Numbered from the stretch's first letter, positions 44,902 through 56,388 are shown. The stretch: 64,000 nt of DNA from Heterohyrax brucei (GCA_028571685.1 CM053164.1:35514501-35578500); one strand, 5' to 3'. The notes: generated by a model not told the origin, from the letters alone. Program-made: numbers and translations.

Positions 44902-45490
44902 TGTTGTTGTTATTAGGTGCCATCGGGTCAATTCAAACTTATACCAACCTTATGCACAACAGAATGAAACACTGCCAGGTCCCACAACATGCCCACAATC
45001 CTTTTTCTGCTTAAAACCATTGTTGCAGCCACTGTATCAACCCATTCTGTTGAGAGTCTTCCTCTTTTTCACTGACCCTCCACTCTACCAAGCATGATGT
45101 CTTTCTCCAGGAACTGATCCCTCCTTGATGACATGTCCAAAGCATGTAAGATGCAGTCTTGTCATCTTTGCTTTCAAGGAGCACTCCCATTTTACTTCTT
45201 CTGTAACAGTTCTGTTTGTTTTTTTGGCAGTCCATGGTTCGTTAAATATTCTCCAACACTACAATTCAAAGGCATCAATTCTTCTCCCTTCCTTATTCCT
45301 TATCCAGCTGTCACATGTATACGATGTAGTTGAAAACACTTCAAGATGACATCTTCATTTTTCAGCACTTTAAAGAGGTCCTTTGCAGCATATTTTCCCA
45401 GTGCAATCCATTTTTTGATTTCTTGACTACTGCTTCCACGGCTGTTGATTGTGGAACCAAATAAAATGAAATACCTGACAAGCTCAATCC
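44902..45490 (-). mobile_element. RTE 3' fragment
   Basis: Antisense tail 'gttgttgttattaggtgcca', then 'ccattctgttgagagtcttc', 'gatccctccttgatgacatg', 'ttggcagtccatggttcg', 'actttaaagaggtcctttgc' and 'gttgattgtggaaccaaata'. This covers the C-terminal coding part and stops near 45,490. Confidence 0.88.
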
Positions 45491-45684
45491 AGACATTAGA
45501 GATGATTCTTGATACCTAGAAGAAACCACTTCTCATTCATTCCATTCCATTCCATGCCATCTCACCCCTTTTAGAGATCTACAGAATGGACCAGCCCCAG
45601 CCTGGCTTTCCTTTGGGCTGAAGATTGTTGTCAACTCTTAGTGATGGACCATGTCCCAGGGACTTGGAAAAGCTATTTCTTCCC

Positions 45685-45720
45685 TTTTCTTCCTTCTCTC
45701 TCTCTCTCGCTCTCTCTGTT
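45685..45720. repeat. CT-rich simple repeat
   Basis: A run of TC dinucleotides with one G interruption, adjoining the T-rich start of the antisense L1 3' end. Confidence 0.9.
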
Positions 45721-46235
45721 TTTAAAAATATTTTATTGTGCTTTAAGTGAAAATTTACAACCCAAGTAAACCTATCGTACAAAAACTTATGCACGCATTA
45801 CTACGTACAGCTGCTCTCCCCACCATGTGACAGCACACTTGTCCTTTCCACCTTGTATTTCCCATGTCCATGCAACTATCTCCTGTCACCCTCTGACCTC
45901 TCATGTCATCTGTGAACAGGAACTGTCCAGTTAGTCTCATGTATCTATTTAAGCCAAGAAGCACACACTTCACCAGTATTACTTTATGTCTTATAGTCCA
46001 GTACAATCTTTGTCTTATGCGTTGGCTATGGGAATGATTTCAGGTCTGGGTTACCAGACCATCCAAGAGGCATGTCTTCTGGGGACCTTCCAGTCTTCTG
46101 AATCATCAAGTCTGGTCTTTTTAATAAGGTTCAAATTATGTTCCCCATTTTTCTCCCAATTTTGGAAAAGTTATTTCACCCTGGCATTTAACAAGATAGC
46201 TCCAGTCCTCAAGAACCAACTCATTGGTCAGGAGA
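45721..46235 (-). mobile_element. 5'-truncated L1 3' UTR
   Basis: It begins with a T-rich run and 'ttattgtgctttaagtgaaa', then 'gtgacagcacacttgtcctt', 'aagccaagaagcacacactt', 'gtcttatagtccagtacaat' and 'aagtctggtctttttaataa'. This is the reverse complement of the L1 3' UTR type I associate with elephant L1s. The short insert at 8,602 is part of the same sequence. Confidence 0.8.
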
Positions 46236-46329
46236 TAGCTTGAAGGATTCAAAACACAAAACATAGGATGTAAAATCAGTAGAAATCAAGTTGAACAATA
46301 TTTTTCTCTAGAAAAATGCTGATACCTGA

Positions 46330-46890
46330 CTTCAATTCATTCATTAAACAAGCAAGCCACTTCATGCCAAAAGTGAATGAGAAACAGGCAGTCCATGCCC
46401 ACAAAGAGCTCACACAGGAATAGAGGGATCAGACATGTAAAACAGTCAACCTAACCTTTATTAAAAAAGAAAAAACTAAACCCACTGCCTTCCAGTCAAT
46501 TCCAACTCATAGTGACTCTATAGGACAGAGTAGAACTGTCCTATAGAGTTTCCAAAGAGCAAGTGGTAGATTCAAACTGCTGACCTTTTGATTTTCAGCC
46601 TAGTGTTTAACTACTATGGCATCAGGGTTTTCTTGTTATGAGAATTAAATGAGACAATGCGGTTGGCACATAGTAAGCACTTGCTAAATATCAGCCATCA
46701 TTCCTATTATTTTCAGTAACATGTTGCAGAAGTGTGTATAGGCTTCAGTGACAACTGAAAGGCTAAAGTGGTCCTTTCCACTTGGTGCGGGATGATCAGG
46801 GAAAGCTCCACAGATGAGACGCTCCTTCAGGCCACATTTCACCAGGACATGCATTTCAAGGACATCAGGGGGACTTTGTATGATAACTTG
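46330..46890 (+). repeat. Ancient repeat, split by a SINE
   Basis: 'ccatgcccacaaagagctca' and 'gatcagacatgtaaaacagt' precede the SINE. 'gatcagggaaagctccacag' and 'gccacatttcaccaggacat' follow it after a MIR-like piece ('aattaaatgagacaatgcgg', 46,640-46,690). The order fits the unnamed old family also seen at 35,590. Confidence 0.4.
46462..46634 (-). mobile_element. AfroSINE
   Basis: Reversed and well preserved: 'aaaaactaaacccactgcct', 'tccagtcaattccaactcat', 'ctataggacagagtagaact', 'gctgaccttttgattttcag', 'ggcatcagggttttct'. Confidence 0.9.
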
Positions 46891-48150
46891 CATTCACCTC
46901 TACCCACACAAGCCTAAGCCTCACACTTGCTGATTCCTAGAAAACAAGAGAAACCAAGGGCTGTGGACATGCACTGTCCATACAGCAGAGGTTCCAGCCT
47001 CAGTGTGTCTGTTCTTCAGAGAGCTCTGTTGCCCTAGATCCAGCTCCTCCAAGCAGAGGTTGCCACCACCATGTCTAGCTCAGCTTACATGTTCCCTCCT
47101 CTCTCACAACTACTGTGACTTTCCAGAGTCAGATCTGGATTTCCTCCAAAAGGCCAATGTTGACAACTCCATGAGCCACCTACGTCACCACTCACTCCCT
47201 GCCTTGTCCTTTCTCAGCAACCCTGTCCTCATTCTTGGGGTTCCCCAAGGTGTGGGAAAGGCTTCCCTGAAGCTTCCCGGTCACTGGATGAAGTTTCTTG
47301 TGCACCTTGCACACAAGCAGGGCATCTAGGCAATGTGTCTCCCCACTTTGTTTCCCACGAGAGAAAAAGTGATATGTGATAGAACTGTCAAAAGCACATC
47401 AACATGGCATATACAGTGTGATCTCTAAGTCACAGTTCTATTAGTTTTGTGACAGTATAAAAATAACAAAATTTCCATCTTGATGGAAAATAAAAAAGAA
47501 GAACGTGCTTCAGTGGTATTTGAAAATGATGTCTACATAGAAGTCGCTTCTCCTCTGGCTGGCAATCTCTCGGTAGTAACCACTGTTTACTTATATCTCC
47601 CTCTCTCTCATTTCACTCCCATTGTTTCCTCTTATTCTCTTCTTTACCATTCACAGGGCCATTTTTCCATACCTAGCTTAGGCTTCCTGGGAAAGGTTGG
47701 GCAGGTATCACCAGGATCTTCCCCCCAAGAGAAGCTCCGGGCCCCAGTTTACACTGGGGACCCAGCAACGCAAGCCATCTCATGAGGTCTGGTGGGGGCT
47801 GGGGCACAGGCAGAGTTGGAGGACTTAGAAAGCCATCCACTGCACCAGATGATTCAGTCTTCCAGACCTGTCCACTAGCCAGCCCCTAAACACATTCCAC
47901 AGACATCGTCACTGATGCAGCACTTCAGACTCAAGCATTGCCCCCAGATGGCTTGAATGGAGATGTCAGCACTACTTAACGGCCACTTCTTCAAGAATAT
48001 TCTATTCTGAGAATGAGCTAAGAATAACCTGTAAAAGTAAACATCAAGTCTGTACAAGGATACTCAGTAAACTCCAACGGCAGAGTCTTCTGCACTCAGC
48101 AACTCAATGAAATACGCAATGAGCACCTGCTGTATGCTTTGCCCTTCGCT
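46891..48150. other. No recognised feature
   Basis: Apparently unique. The frames at 47,003-47,329 and 47,480-47,785 (plus) carry no recognised domain. The first has a plain composition and no exon-like boundaries that I can defend. Confidence 0.4.
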
Positions 48151-48162
48151 AGAGTGCTATCA

Positions 48163-48319
48163 GGAAACCCTGGTGGCATAGTGGTTAAGTGCTGTGTCTG
48201 CTAACAAAAAGGTCAGTAGTTCAAATCTGCCAGGCGCTCCTTGGAAACTCTATGGGGCAGTTCTACCCTATCTATAGGGTCACTATGAGTCAGACATGAC
48301 TCAATGGCAGTGGGTTTTT
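48163..48319 (+). mobile_element. AfroSINE with perfect target duplication
   Basis: The 12-bp direct repeat AGAGTGCTATCA flanks it at 48,151-48,162 and 48,320-48,331. The SINE begins 'ggaaaccctggtggcatagt', has an A-box-like 'agtggttaagtgc', a B-box-like 'agtagttcaaatctg', and ends 'tgactcaatggcagtggg'. It is among the best-preserved copies here, about 157 bp. Confidence 0.95.
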
Positions 48320-48417
48320 AGAGTGCTATCATGTGGATCCTACTGTACAAAGAAGCCCTTCAACTGAAGACGTGATATTGAACATATAGCAGATGTTTAG
48401 GAGATACTTGTTGACTA

Positions 48418-48482
48418 TATCAAATTAATAAATAAATTATATTTATGAATATCACTAATAAATAAATGATCTAATTAATACT
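48418..48482. repeat. AT-rich low-complexity tract
   Basis: It repeats 'aataaataaat'-like words, and short stretches recur inside it. Confidence 0.8.
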
Positions 48483-48559
48483 TGCTGCCAGAGTCTTCAG
48501 GGGGAGTTTTATTCATTTACTTATTTGAGAAATAATCTATGGAGTGTCCATCAGATTGA

Positions 48560-48850
48560 AAATGGAGAGGAAAACAAGGCCCTAACTGTCAAAAAGTGCC
48601 CAAGGGCATGAGACTAAGGGAAATACGTGCCTTTGCACAGCCCAGAGAAGCTCCTGGAGCAGGAGCTCCCAGAGTGAGAGCAGTCAAGGAGATCTGCCTG
48701 GAGAAAGAGGGACAGGTAAGGATAGAGAGATCATGAGGGACACTTAAGCAGCTGACAAGTAAGGAGATGCAGGCAGACATTCCAGGGAGAATAACCTGGG
48801 TAAAATCTGAAATCACAAATGTGCAAGCAGCCTTTCGGGAAAGCCGAGGT
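48560..48850 (+). repeat. Ancient interspersed repeat, family not named
   Basis: 'gagatctgcctggagaaaga', 'gcaggcagacattccaggga' and 'aatcacaaatgtgcaagcag' follow the order of the unnamed old family at 35,590. Confidence 0.35.
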
Positions 48851-48896
48851 ACCAACTAGACTGGAATATAAGAAATAATGAAGATTTAAGAGGAAA

Positions 48897-49078
48897 AAAG
48901 AAAACCACTGTCTTCAAATTGATTCCAACTCACAGTGACTGTGTAGGACAGAGTAGAACTACCCCATGAAGTTTCCAAGGCTGTATCCTTTACATAAGTG
49001 GAGCATCTGGTGGGTTTGAACCTCTGACCTTTCTGTTAGCAGCTGAATGCTTAACCACTGCACCACCAGCGTTCCTTG
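48897..49078 (-). mobile_element. AfroSINE
   Basis: Reversed: 'gaaaaccactgtcttcaaat', 'gattccaactcacagtgact', 'gtaggacagagtagaactac', a 25-bp extra stretch near 48,982-49,006, then 'gttagcagctgaatgcttaa' and 'ccactgcaccaccagcgttc'. Confidence 0.88.
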
Positions 49079-49247
49079 TGATGAGGACAGCGGGGAGAAA
49101 TAACCCAGTGTTTCAAAGACTGGGGGACCTAAGGAATGGGAGGGGTACAGCAGGAGAGGTGCTGTTTTCTTCCTCTTAAGTGCTCTGCATGAGTCTTATT
49201 TTAACTATTTGCCTGTATGATCTTGGTAAAAGGAGAATTTTTAACTA

Positions 49248-49787
49248 TAAGATCGAACAGGTAAGTCCGCAAACCTCATTGCTGAATATCACTAAAATCA
49301 TCTTCAAAGTACTCCCTCTGGGAAGCTGTGCACCAGTGCCAGCACCTAGTCTACCCTTCAAAGAAATTTGGGCACTCTTTTCATTGAATGGCCATTGCAC
49401 ACAGTGGAAAGCTGGCAAGTTCATGAACTTGACTGTGTAGTTGACTGTGAGGGAGTTATTAGCCAGTCAACAAATATCTGTATTGGAACACCCTTCCTAC
49501 TCACCTGATCTGGCCCCTGAAGACATTTTTCTTTGCCCGAAGATAAAGGAGATATTGAAAGGAAGACATTTTGATGACATTCAGGATGTCAAGGGTAATA
49601 CAATGACAGCTCTAATGGCCATTGCAGAAAAAGAGTTCCAAAATTGCTTTGAAGGGTGAATTAGGTGCTGGCCTCAGTGCACAGATTCCCAAGGGGAGTA
49701 TTTCAAAGGTGACCATAGTGATACTCCGCAATGAAGAATGTGGTATTTTTTCTAGAATGGGTTTACAAACTTAATTGTCAGATCTCA
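49248..49787 (+). mobile_element. Mariner-derived palindromic non-autonomous element, copy B
   Basis: Termini are 'taagatcgaacaggtaag' on the left and 'cttaattgtcagatctca' on the right. The left arm (to about 49,430) is the reverse complement of a mariner 3' end ('gctgaatatcactaaaatc', 'caccagtgccagcacctagt'). The rest is the forward C-terminal transposase and 3' end ('caaaggtgaccatagtgata'). Copy A at 31,985 shows the same switch, beside the phrase 'gtgtgcaatggccatt' and a 'ttgactgtg'/'ttgtctgtg' junction. The element is 540 bp, against 562 bp for copy A. Confidence 0.75.
49441..49720 (+). pseudogene. Mariner transposase C-terminal fragment
   Basis: The frame reads VRELLASQQISVLEHPSYSP, then DLAPEDIFLCPKIKEIL, and ends FQNCFEG before a stop. 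The Asp in PEDIF is in the position of the third catalytic residue of D,D34D. The N-terminal domain and first two Asp residues are missing. It shares the same truncation point as the copy at 32,038-32,331. Confidence 0.8.
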
Positions 49788-49989
49788 TGAGATAATAAGC
49801 ACAAATTTCCACAAGCTTCCTTTTGCTATAAGCTAAATTTTAAATTCATCATTGTTGCTCTAAGTTGCCATCAAGTGAGTTCTGACTCATTCTGACCCTA
49901 GGCACAAAAAAAAAAAAAATGAAACTATTGCTCAGTCCTGCACCATGCTCACGAGTGTTTTTATACTTAAGCTCATTGTTGCAGCCACT

Positions 49990-52740
49990 CTGTCCAACTA
50001 TCTTGTTGAGGGTCTTCCTCTTCTTCACTGACCTTTTGCTTTACCAAGCATGGTGTCCTTCTCCGGGTAGTGGTCCCTCCTGACAATCCGCCCAAAATAT
50101 GTAAGACACAGTCTCACCATCCTTGTTTCCAATGAGTACTCTGGTTGTACTTATTCCAGGACAAATCTGTTTGTTCTTTTGGCAGTCAGTCCATGGTATA
50201 TCTAATATTCTTCTCCAACACTACAATTCAAAGGCATCAGTTCTGTCTTCCTTGTTCACTGTGCAGTTTTTGTATGCATATTGTGCAATTGAAAACACCT
50301 ATTGCTTAGGTCAGGCACACCTTAGACTTCAGGGTGACATCTTTACTTTACAACACTTTAAAGAGGTCTTTTGCAGAAGATTTTCCCAACACTTTAAAGA
50401 GGTCTTTTGCAGAAGATTCTCCCAATGCAATGCACTGCATCTTTTGATTTCTTGACTAGCACTTCCATGGTGGCTGATTGTGGAAACAAGTAAAATAAAA
50501 TCCTTGACAACTTCAATTTTGTCTCCATTTAGCATGATGTTGCTTACTAGTCCATTTGGGAGGACTTTTGTTTTATGTTAAGGTGCAATCCATAATGAAG
50601 GCTATGGTCTTCGATCTTTTTCAACAAGCACTTCAAATCGTCTTCACCTTCAGGAAGCAAGGCTGTGTAATCTACATAATGCAGGTTGTTAATGAGTCTT
50701 CCTCCAATCCTTATGCCTCATTCTTCTTTATATAGTCCAGGTTCTCAGATTATTTTTCTTGGCATACAGACTTAAAAGGCAAGGTGAAAACTTACAACCT
50801 TGACGCACACCTTTCCTGACTTTAAACCAGGCAGTATTCCCTTGCTCTATTCAAACAACTGCTTCTTGATCCTTGTAGAGATTCCTCACGAGCACAATTA
50901 AACGTTTGGGAATTCTCACTCTCTGCAATGTTATCCATAATTTGTCATGATCCACAGAGTTCAGTGCCTTTACATAGTCAATAAACATAGGTAAACATCT
51001 TTCTGGTATTCTCTGTTTTCAGCTAAGATTCACCTGACATCAGCAATGATATCCCTGATTACACATCCTCTTCTGAATCCAGCTTGAATTTCTGCAGCTT
51101 GCTGTCACTACACTGCTGCAATGGCTTTTGAAGGATCTTTAGCAAAACTTTACTTGCATGTAATAATAATGATATTGTTTGATTATTTCCACATTTTGGT
51201 TGGGTCATCTTTCTTGGGAATAGGCATAAATAGGGATCTCTTTCAGTCATTTGGCCAGGTAGCTGTCTTCAAAATTTCTTCACGTAAATGAGTGAGCATT
51301 TCCATTTTGTTGAAACATCTTAATTATATTTCATCAATTCCTCGAGCCTTGTTCTTTGCCAATTCCTTCAGAGCGGCTTCGACTACCGTCAGTTCCTGAT
51401 CATATGCTATCTGTTGAAAGAACTGAAGGCTGATCAGTTCTTTTTGGCATAATGACTCTGTGTTTTCCTTCCATTTTCTTTTGATGCTTCCTCTGTCATT
51501 TAATATTTTCCCCATGGAATCTTGCACTGTTGCAACTTGAGGCTTGAATTTTTCTTCAGTCTTTTCAGCTTGAGAAATGGAGATCAATCTCTTCCCTTTT
51601 GGTTTTCTATCTCCAGATCCTTGCACATGTCATAATAATACTTTACATGTCATTATAATACTTTATTCTCAAACCATACTTTGAAATCTTCTGTTCAGTT
51701 CTTCTACTTCATCATTCCTTCCTTTTGTTTCAGCTACTTGATGTTCGAGAGCAAGTTTCAGAGTCTCTTCTGACATCCAATTTGGCCTTTTCTTTCTTTT
51801 CTGTATTTTTAATAATGTTTCGCTTTCTTTATGTGTGATGTCTTGATGTCATTCCACAATTCACAGTGTTCAGTCCATTCTCGAGATGGTCTCTAAACTC
51901 AGGTGGGACGTACTCAAGGTCGTACTTTGCTCTTGTGGACTATTCTAATTTACTTCAGGTTCAGTTAGAACTTGCATATGAGCAATTGATGGTCTGTTCT
52001 ACAGTCAGCACCTGGTCTTGTTGCGACTGATGATATTGAGCTTTCCCATCATCTCTTTCTACAGATGTAGTTTGCTTTGATTCCTGTGTATTCCATCTTG
52101 TGGGGTCAATGCCTATAGTTGCTGTTTACGTTGGTGAAGAAAGATATTTCCAATGAAAAATCATTTGTCTTGCAAAATTCTATCATGTCATATCCAGCAT
52201 CATTTCTATCACCAAGCGCATATTTTCCAACTATGGATCCTTCTTTGTTCCCAACTTTTGCATTCCGATCATCAGTAGTTATTGATGCACCTTGCCTGCA
52301 TGTTCAGTCACTTTAGGACTGCATAAGCTGATAAAAAATTTTCAATTTTTTTCATCTTTGGCCTTAGTGGTTAGTGCATAAATTTGAATAATAGCTGTAT
52401 TAACTGGCCTTCTTTGTAGACATATGGATATTATCCTGTGACTTACAGTATCCTACTTTAGGACACATCTTGAAATGTTCTTTTTAACAAAGAATGCAAT
52501 ACTGTTCCTCTTCAAGTTTTCATTCCTGACATAGTAGATCATATGATTGTCCAACTCAAAACAGCCAATACAAGTCCATTTCAGTTCCTAATCCCTAGGA
52601 TATCAATGTTTATGCATTCCATTTCATTTTTGACAATTTCCAACTTTCCTAGATTCATACTTTGTACATTCCATCTTCTGATTATTATTTGATGTTTGCA
52701 GCTGCCTCTTCTTATTTTGCGTTGTGCCACATATCGGCAA
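49990..52740 (-). pseudogene. RTE polyprotein remnant (endonuclease + reverse transcriptase)
   Basis: Reading from right to left, the endonuclease part lies about 51,980-52,700 and the RT about 50,600-51,350. RT motif A, around 50,950-50,990, reads VKALNSVDH where AKAFDCVDH is expected, so the first catalytic Asp is Asn. The YADD box near 50,665-50,690 reads YVDY, losing a further Asp. A linker frame (51,324-51,626) contains VEAALKELAKNKARGIDEI, the usual RTE sequence before the RT. The protein is dead by several independent changes. Confidence 0.8.
50351..50422. repeat. 36-bp tandem duplication inside RTE
   Basis: The unit beginning CAACACTTTAAAGAGGTCTT occurs at 50,351-50,386 and 50,387-50,422 with one mismatch. 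On the minus strand it duplicates 12 residues (WENLLQKTSLKC) in frame. Confidence 0.95.
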
Positions 52741-53149
52741 ATGAAGGTCTCAAAAGCTCAACTCCATCCACATCATTAAGGTCAGCTCTACTTTGAGGAG
52801 GCAGCTCTTCCCCAATAGTCCTCTAAATGCCGTCTAACCTGGGGCACTTATTTACTGACACTGCATCTGACAATGTTCCATTGCTATTCATAAGGTTTTT
52901 GCTAGCTAATTCTTTTTAGAAGTAGACTGCCATGTGCTTCTTCTCAGTCTGTCTTAGTCTGCAAGCTCAGCTGAAACCTCTGTGTCATGTGTGACCCTGC
53001 TGGTGTCTGATTACCTGTGGCATAGCCTCCAGCATCACAGTAACAATCAAGCCCCTACAGTAAGAAAAACTGACTAACATAGTCTGTCCCCTCCCCACCT
53101 TGAAGTTCTCATCGCACGTGTATAGTCACTGAACACAACCATCAAAACC

Positions 53150-53575
53150 CAGTGAAGGCAGAATTTTAAAATGGTCCCTACTTTCCTAGCCTCTACTGTA
53201 TAAACCCTGTATAAACCCTTGCGTATACCTAGATATCAATCCCATAGTGGAATATCACTTCAGTCTCTCCAATTGAATGTCACACTCCAATTTAGCACAT
53301 AGTTACTAAAGAGTTGATTTTAAGTTCATCAAAAGGAGGATTATCCCAGCTGAACCTGACCTAATCAGGCCAGTTGTTACAAGAGACTTGCAGCAGCAGC
53401 ACTATTCTTCAACTGGCCTTGCAGAAGCAAACTGCTGCGTTGTGGAGAGGACCACGTGATACTTGAGATAGCATGCAGCCTCTAGGAGCTGAGGGCTTCT
53501 GTCCTTCAATTGCAAGGAGCTCAGTTATCCTAACAATCACACAAGGTTGCGATAGATATAAGCTGTAAATGACTT
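53150..53575 (+). mobile_element. MLT1-type MaLR LTR, partial
   Basis: 'gctgaacctgacctaatcag', 'gcagaagcaaactgctgcgt', 'ctctaggagctgagggcttc' and 'tgcaaggagctcagttatcc' follow MLT1 LTR order. The 3' end is missing. Confidence 0.6.
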
Positions 53576-53589
53576 AAATGTGTATTAAC

Positions 53590-53974
53590 TAATGACCACA
53601 AAATGTGGTGTGGCCTTACAGTGGAATACTATGCAGCAATAAAAAGGAATGGAATACTGATCCACGCTACAATGTGAATGAACTTCGAAAACATTATGCT
53701 AAGTGAAAAATACAAGACACAAAAGGTTACACACTGTATAATTACATTTGTATGAAATATCCAGAATGGGTAAATCTATAGAGACAGAAAGCAGACTAAT
53801 GGTTTCCAGAGGCTGGGGGAAGGGAAGTGTGGGGAATGGATACCTGGTCTCCTCTGGGGGGGGATGAACACATTTTGGGGCCCACAGGGGTGATTGAAGC
53901 ACAGCATTGAGAAAGTGCTAATTACCATTTAATTGCTCACTTGAAAATGGTTAATTTTATGTTATGTGCAATTT
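53590..53974 (+). mobile_element. Ancient L1 (L1M) 3' end, left part
   Basis: 'ggaatactatgcagcaataa', 'aaaacattatgctaagtgaa', 'ctatagagacagaaagcaga' and 'atggttaattttatgttatg' are classic old L1 3' sequence. The tail continues at 54,185-54,215 ('gttatgtgaaatttacctca') after the SINE. Confidence 0.88.
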
Positions 53975-54184
53975 GTTATTGTTGTGTGATGTCAAGTTGA
54001 TTCTGACCCATCGAGATCCTATAAGACAGGGTAGAACTTCCCCATTGGGTTTACAAGTCTGTAATGTTTAGGGAAGCAGCCAAGCAGCCTGCCACATCTT
54101 TTTTCCTGCAGATAAGCTTGTGGTTTCAAATTGTCAACCTTTCTATTGGAAGCTAAGTGCTTAACTGTTATGCCACCAGGATTG
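53975..54184 (-). mobile_element. AfroSINE, long variant, inserted in L1M
   Basis: The 14-bp target duplication GTTATGTGCAATTT (53,961-53,974) and GTTATGTGAAATTT (54,185-54,198), one mismatch, flanks it. Reversed SINE blocks: 'gatgtcaagttgattctgac', 'ctataagacagggtagaact', 'gcttgtggtttcaaattgtc', 'aagtgcttaactgttatgcc', 'accagg'. Confidence 0.92.
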
Positions 54185-54215
54185 GTTATGTGAAATTTAC
54201 CTCAAAAGAAAACAA

Positions 54216-54980
54216 TCAGAAAAAAACTCACGCAGAACTAATGCTTAAAAGGGAGACGGCCGTCTCCTTCTGCACGTGAGCAGCCCTAATCCAATTGACA
54301 ACCACTCCCATCTCTTTTACCTCTTCCTTCTGATATTTATCTCCATTTATCTTGATTTACCAACTTCAGACATTGTGCATTGATTTCCTATTACACTGGA
54401 TAAGGATTTATGCTCTCATATCACCATATTCTCACTTCCCCTCCCATAAGATGTCCATATAATTTTTTATTAAATCAATCATCAGTCATTTTATTACTTT
54501 GATGTTATTTATAATTTTTTAATGAATGCTTGTATCAAAATAATGCACGTACATGTATTACATGTACCACGTTTGTATCCTTATCAAGTTGACTACTTGT
54601 TGGTAAAGCTCAGTCATTTTCTCAGTTACATCTGATTGTGAGGAGTGGATGACATACCAGAGATCTAACCCCTTCATATATAACTATCTACCAACCGTCT
54701 GATCTCAAGTTCATAGCTCACCCCTACCTTTTTTGCGGATCTTCATCTCCAGGTCTGATCCCTTTTTGCAGAAGAATAAGTTTGGTCAGTTCTCACTGAT
54801 ATCACCTTCTAAAGACAAAAATTAGATTGTAACTTCCTCATTTAATTGATTTAGCTACCATTCCATTCAATTTCCGTTTCCCAAATGTTAGTTATAATCA
54901 CTCACATGTTGTTGCTTCTGTTTCCATTCTCTTTATTCTCATTGCATTATAAGTTCTTTATTCTCTTACTATCATTTTAA
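54216..54980. other. No recognised feature
   Basis: AT-rich and apparently unique. No frame with a recognisable domain. Confidence 0.45.
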
Positions 54981-55365
54981 GGAGCCTTGGTAATGCAATG
55001 GTTAGGCAGTTGGCAGCTTGCTACTCCCAGGTCAGCAGTTCAAACTCACCAACTGCTCAGCAGGATAAAGACCTGACAATCTGTTCCCTTAAATGTTAAA
55101 ACACAAACAAAATTCAAACTCGTTGTTGTTGAATCAATTCTGACTCATAGAAGCCGTACTGGGCAGAGTAGAACTGCCACACAAGGTTTCCAAGAACAGC
55201 TGATGTATGCAAACTGCCAGCTTTCCAGTTAGCAGCCAAGCTCTTAATCACTCTACCACCAAGGGTCTCCATAGGATCACAGCCTAGGAATTCCCATAGG
55301 GCAGTTCCACTCTGTCTTACAGAGCTGCTATGAGTCAGAATCGACTTGATGGCACATAACAACAG
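54981..55365 (+). mobile_element. AfroSINE, long variant, host of a nested SINE
   Basis: The head 'ggagccttggtaatgcaatg', 'gtcagcagttcaaactcacc' and 'aaagacctgacaatctgttc' stops near 55,099. It resumes near 55,273 with 'gatcacagcctaggaattcc', 'ctgtcttacagagctgctat', 'gagtcagaatcgacttgatg' and 'gcacataacaacag'. The gap is filled by the opposite-strand SINE below. Confidence 0.88.
55100..55272 (-). mobile_element. AfroSINE nested in a SINE
   Basis: Reversed: 'caaaattcaaactcgttgtt', 'gaatcaattctgactcatag', 'gggcagagtagaactgccac', 'gtttccaagaacagctgatg', 'gttagcagccaagctcttaa', 'accaccaagggtctcc'. It is inserted in the long-variant SINE, so it is the younger of the two. Confidence 0.9.
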
Positions 55366-56388
55366 CACTGTCATTTTTGTGGAGTTTCAAGAGGAGAAGG
55401 AAAATTATGTGGTCAATCCACTTATGTTTAAATCAAAGCTGAACAACCTGTCAAGAAATGGCCAGTTACATACTCGGTGTCAGATAGCTCAGATCTTACT
55501 CAACATAGTTTCAAGCCCCTTTTTGAAGCGGAGAGTTATAACAGACACTTCGCTATGCTACCCAGATCCTCCCTTTGAAACAGAGGCATTCATTCCTCCA
55601 GCAGCCAGTGGTGTTCTCAACAGGTTTGAGAACCCCAGTTGAGGGTTCTCAAAACTGTTCCATTTTAGGAATAATCTCATCCAAAGAAGTCACCTGTGCC
55701 AAAGATAGTTGCTTCCCCTAAGGGTACAGTTCTTTCCATGAGCCACTGGCCCACGGTGACTAAGCCATTTGCCTTGACTGACACCACTCACATGGCTCTT
55801 TCGGCACCAGAGCTCCACATGGAATCAAATTAGGGGTGGCTAGCAAAGGTAATGCTTACTGTATACAATACAGTGCAATACTGTATACAATTAAGATAGA
55901 ACAAGAAGAGATGATCAAGAGATTGAGGGTAATTGTGCAATAAAAAGTCATGACCCTTTAACCAGTTTCTAGACCTGAGTAGGTACGCAGACCTGCAACT
56001 GATTGAGTAAATGCTGTGTCAAAGGATCTGCAACTCCATGGTAACTATATACAGTAATGTAATGATACCCCAAATCCTTTATTTTGTAGGAGGCCTGTAG
56101 GAAACAATTCTACATCATGTTTATGATATAGTGTATCCACTCACAATGGATGGGGCTTTAAACAACCAAGCAGAGAGCATGACCGATTTGCCACTGGCCT
56201 CTCCAGTGTTAGCACAACGGCTCGTGAAGGCAGTAGCATGATGGTAGAAATAAAGCTGTGAATGTGTCCAACAGCACAGATTTCCACTTACCTCAACTGA
56301 TTTACCTTCCACTGCTACTGAATCTCCAACCAATTATCAATATAGACCAACACTGAACCCCCAATATGACACTATTACTCAAGGAGAC
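55366..56388. other. No recognised feature
   Basis: Apparently unique. The frame at 55,346-55,642 begins in the SINE and has no known domain. A short duplication 'ctgtatacaatacagtgcaa'/'tactgtatacaattaag' lies near 55,859-55,893. Confidence 0.4.

Larger units (their letters stand above)
49853..53076 (-). mobile_element. Near-full-length RTE/BovB-like LINE, degraded
   Basis: The antisense tail starts 'attgttgctctaagttgcc', and the antisense 5' UTR ends near 'cttccagcatcac'-like sequence (53,015-53,076: 'ggcatagcctccagcatcac', 'gcccctacagtaagaaaaac', 'tgac'). The length of about 3.2 kb and the order match the plus-strand copy at 3,205. It has no large internal insertion, only a 36-bp duplication at 50,351-50,422 and an A-run at 49,907. 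Several frameshifts and stops show it is inactive. Confidence 0.88.

Noticed and set aside
48163-48319. Possible tRNA gene (A- and B-box-like words)
   Set aside because: This is the tRNA-derived head of the SINE. No cloverleaf can be completed, and the element has SINE body, tail and target duplications.
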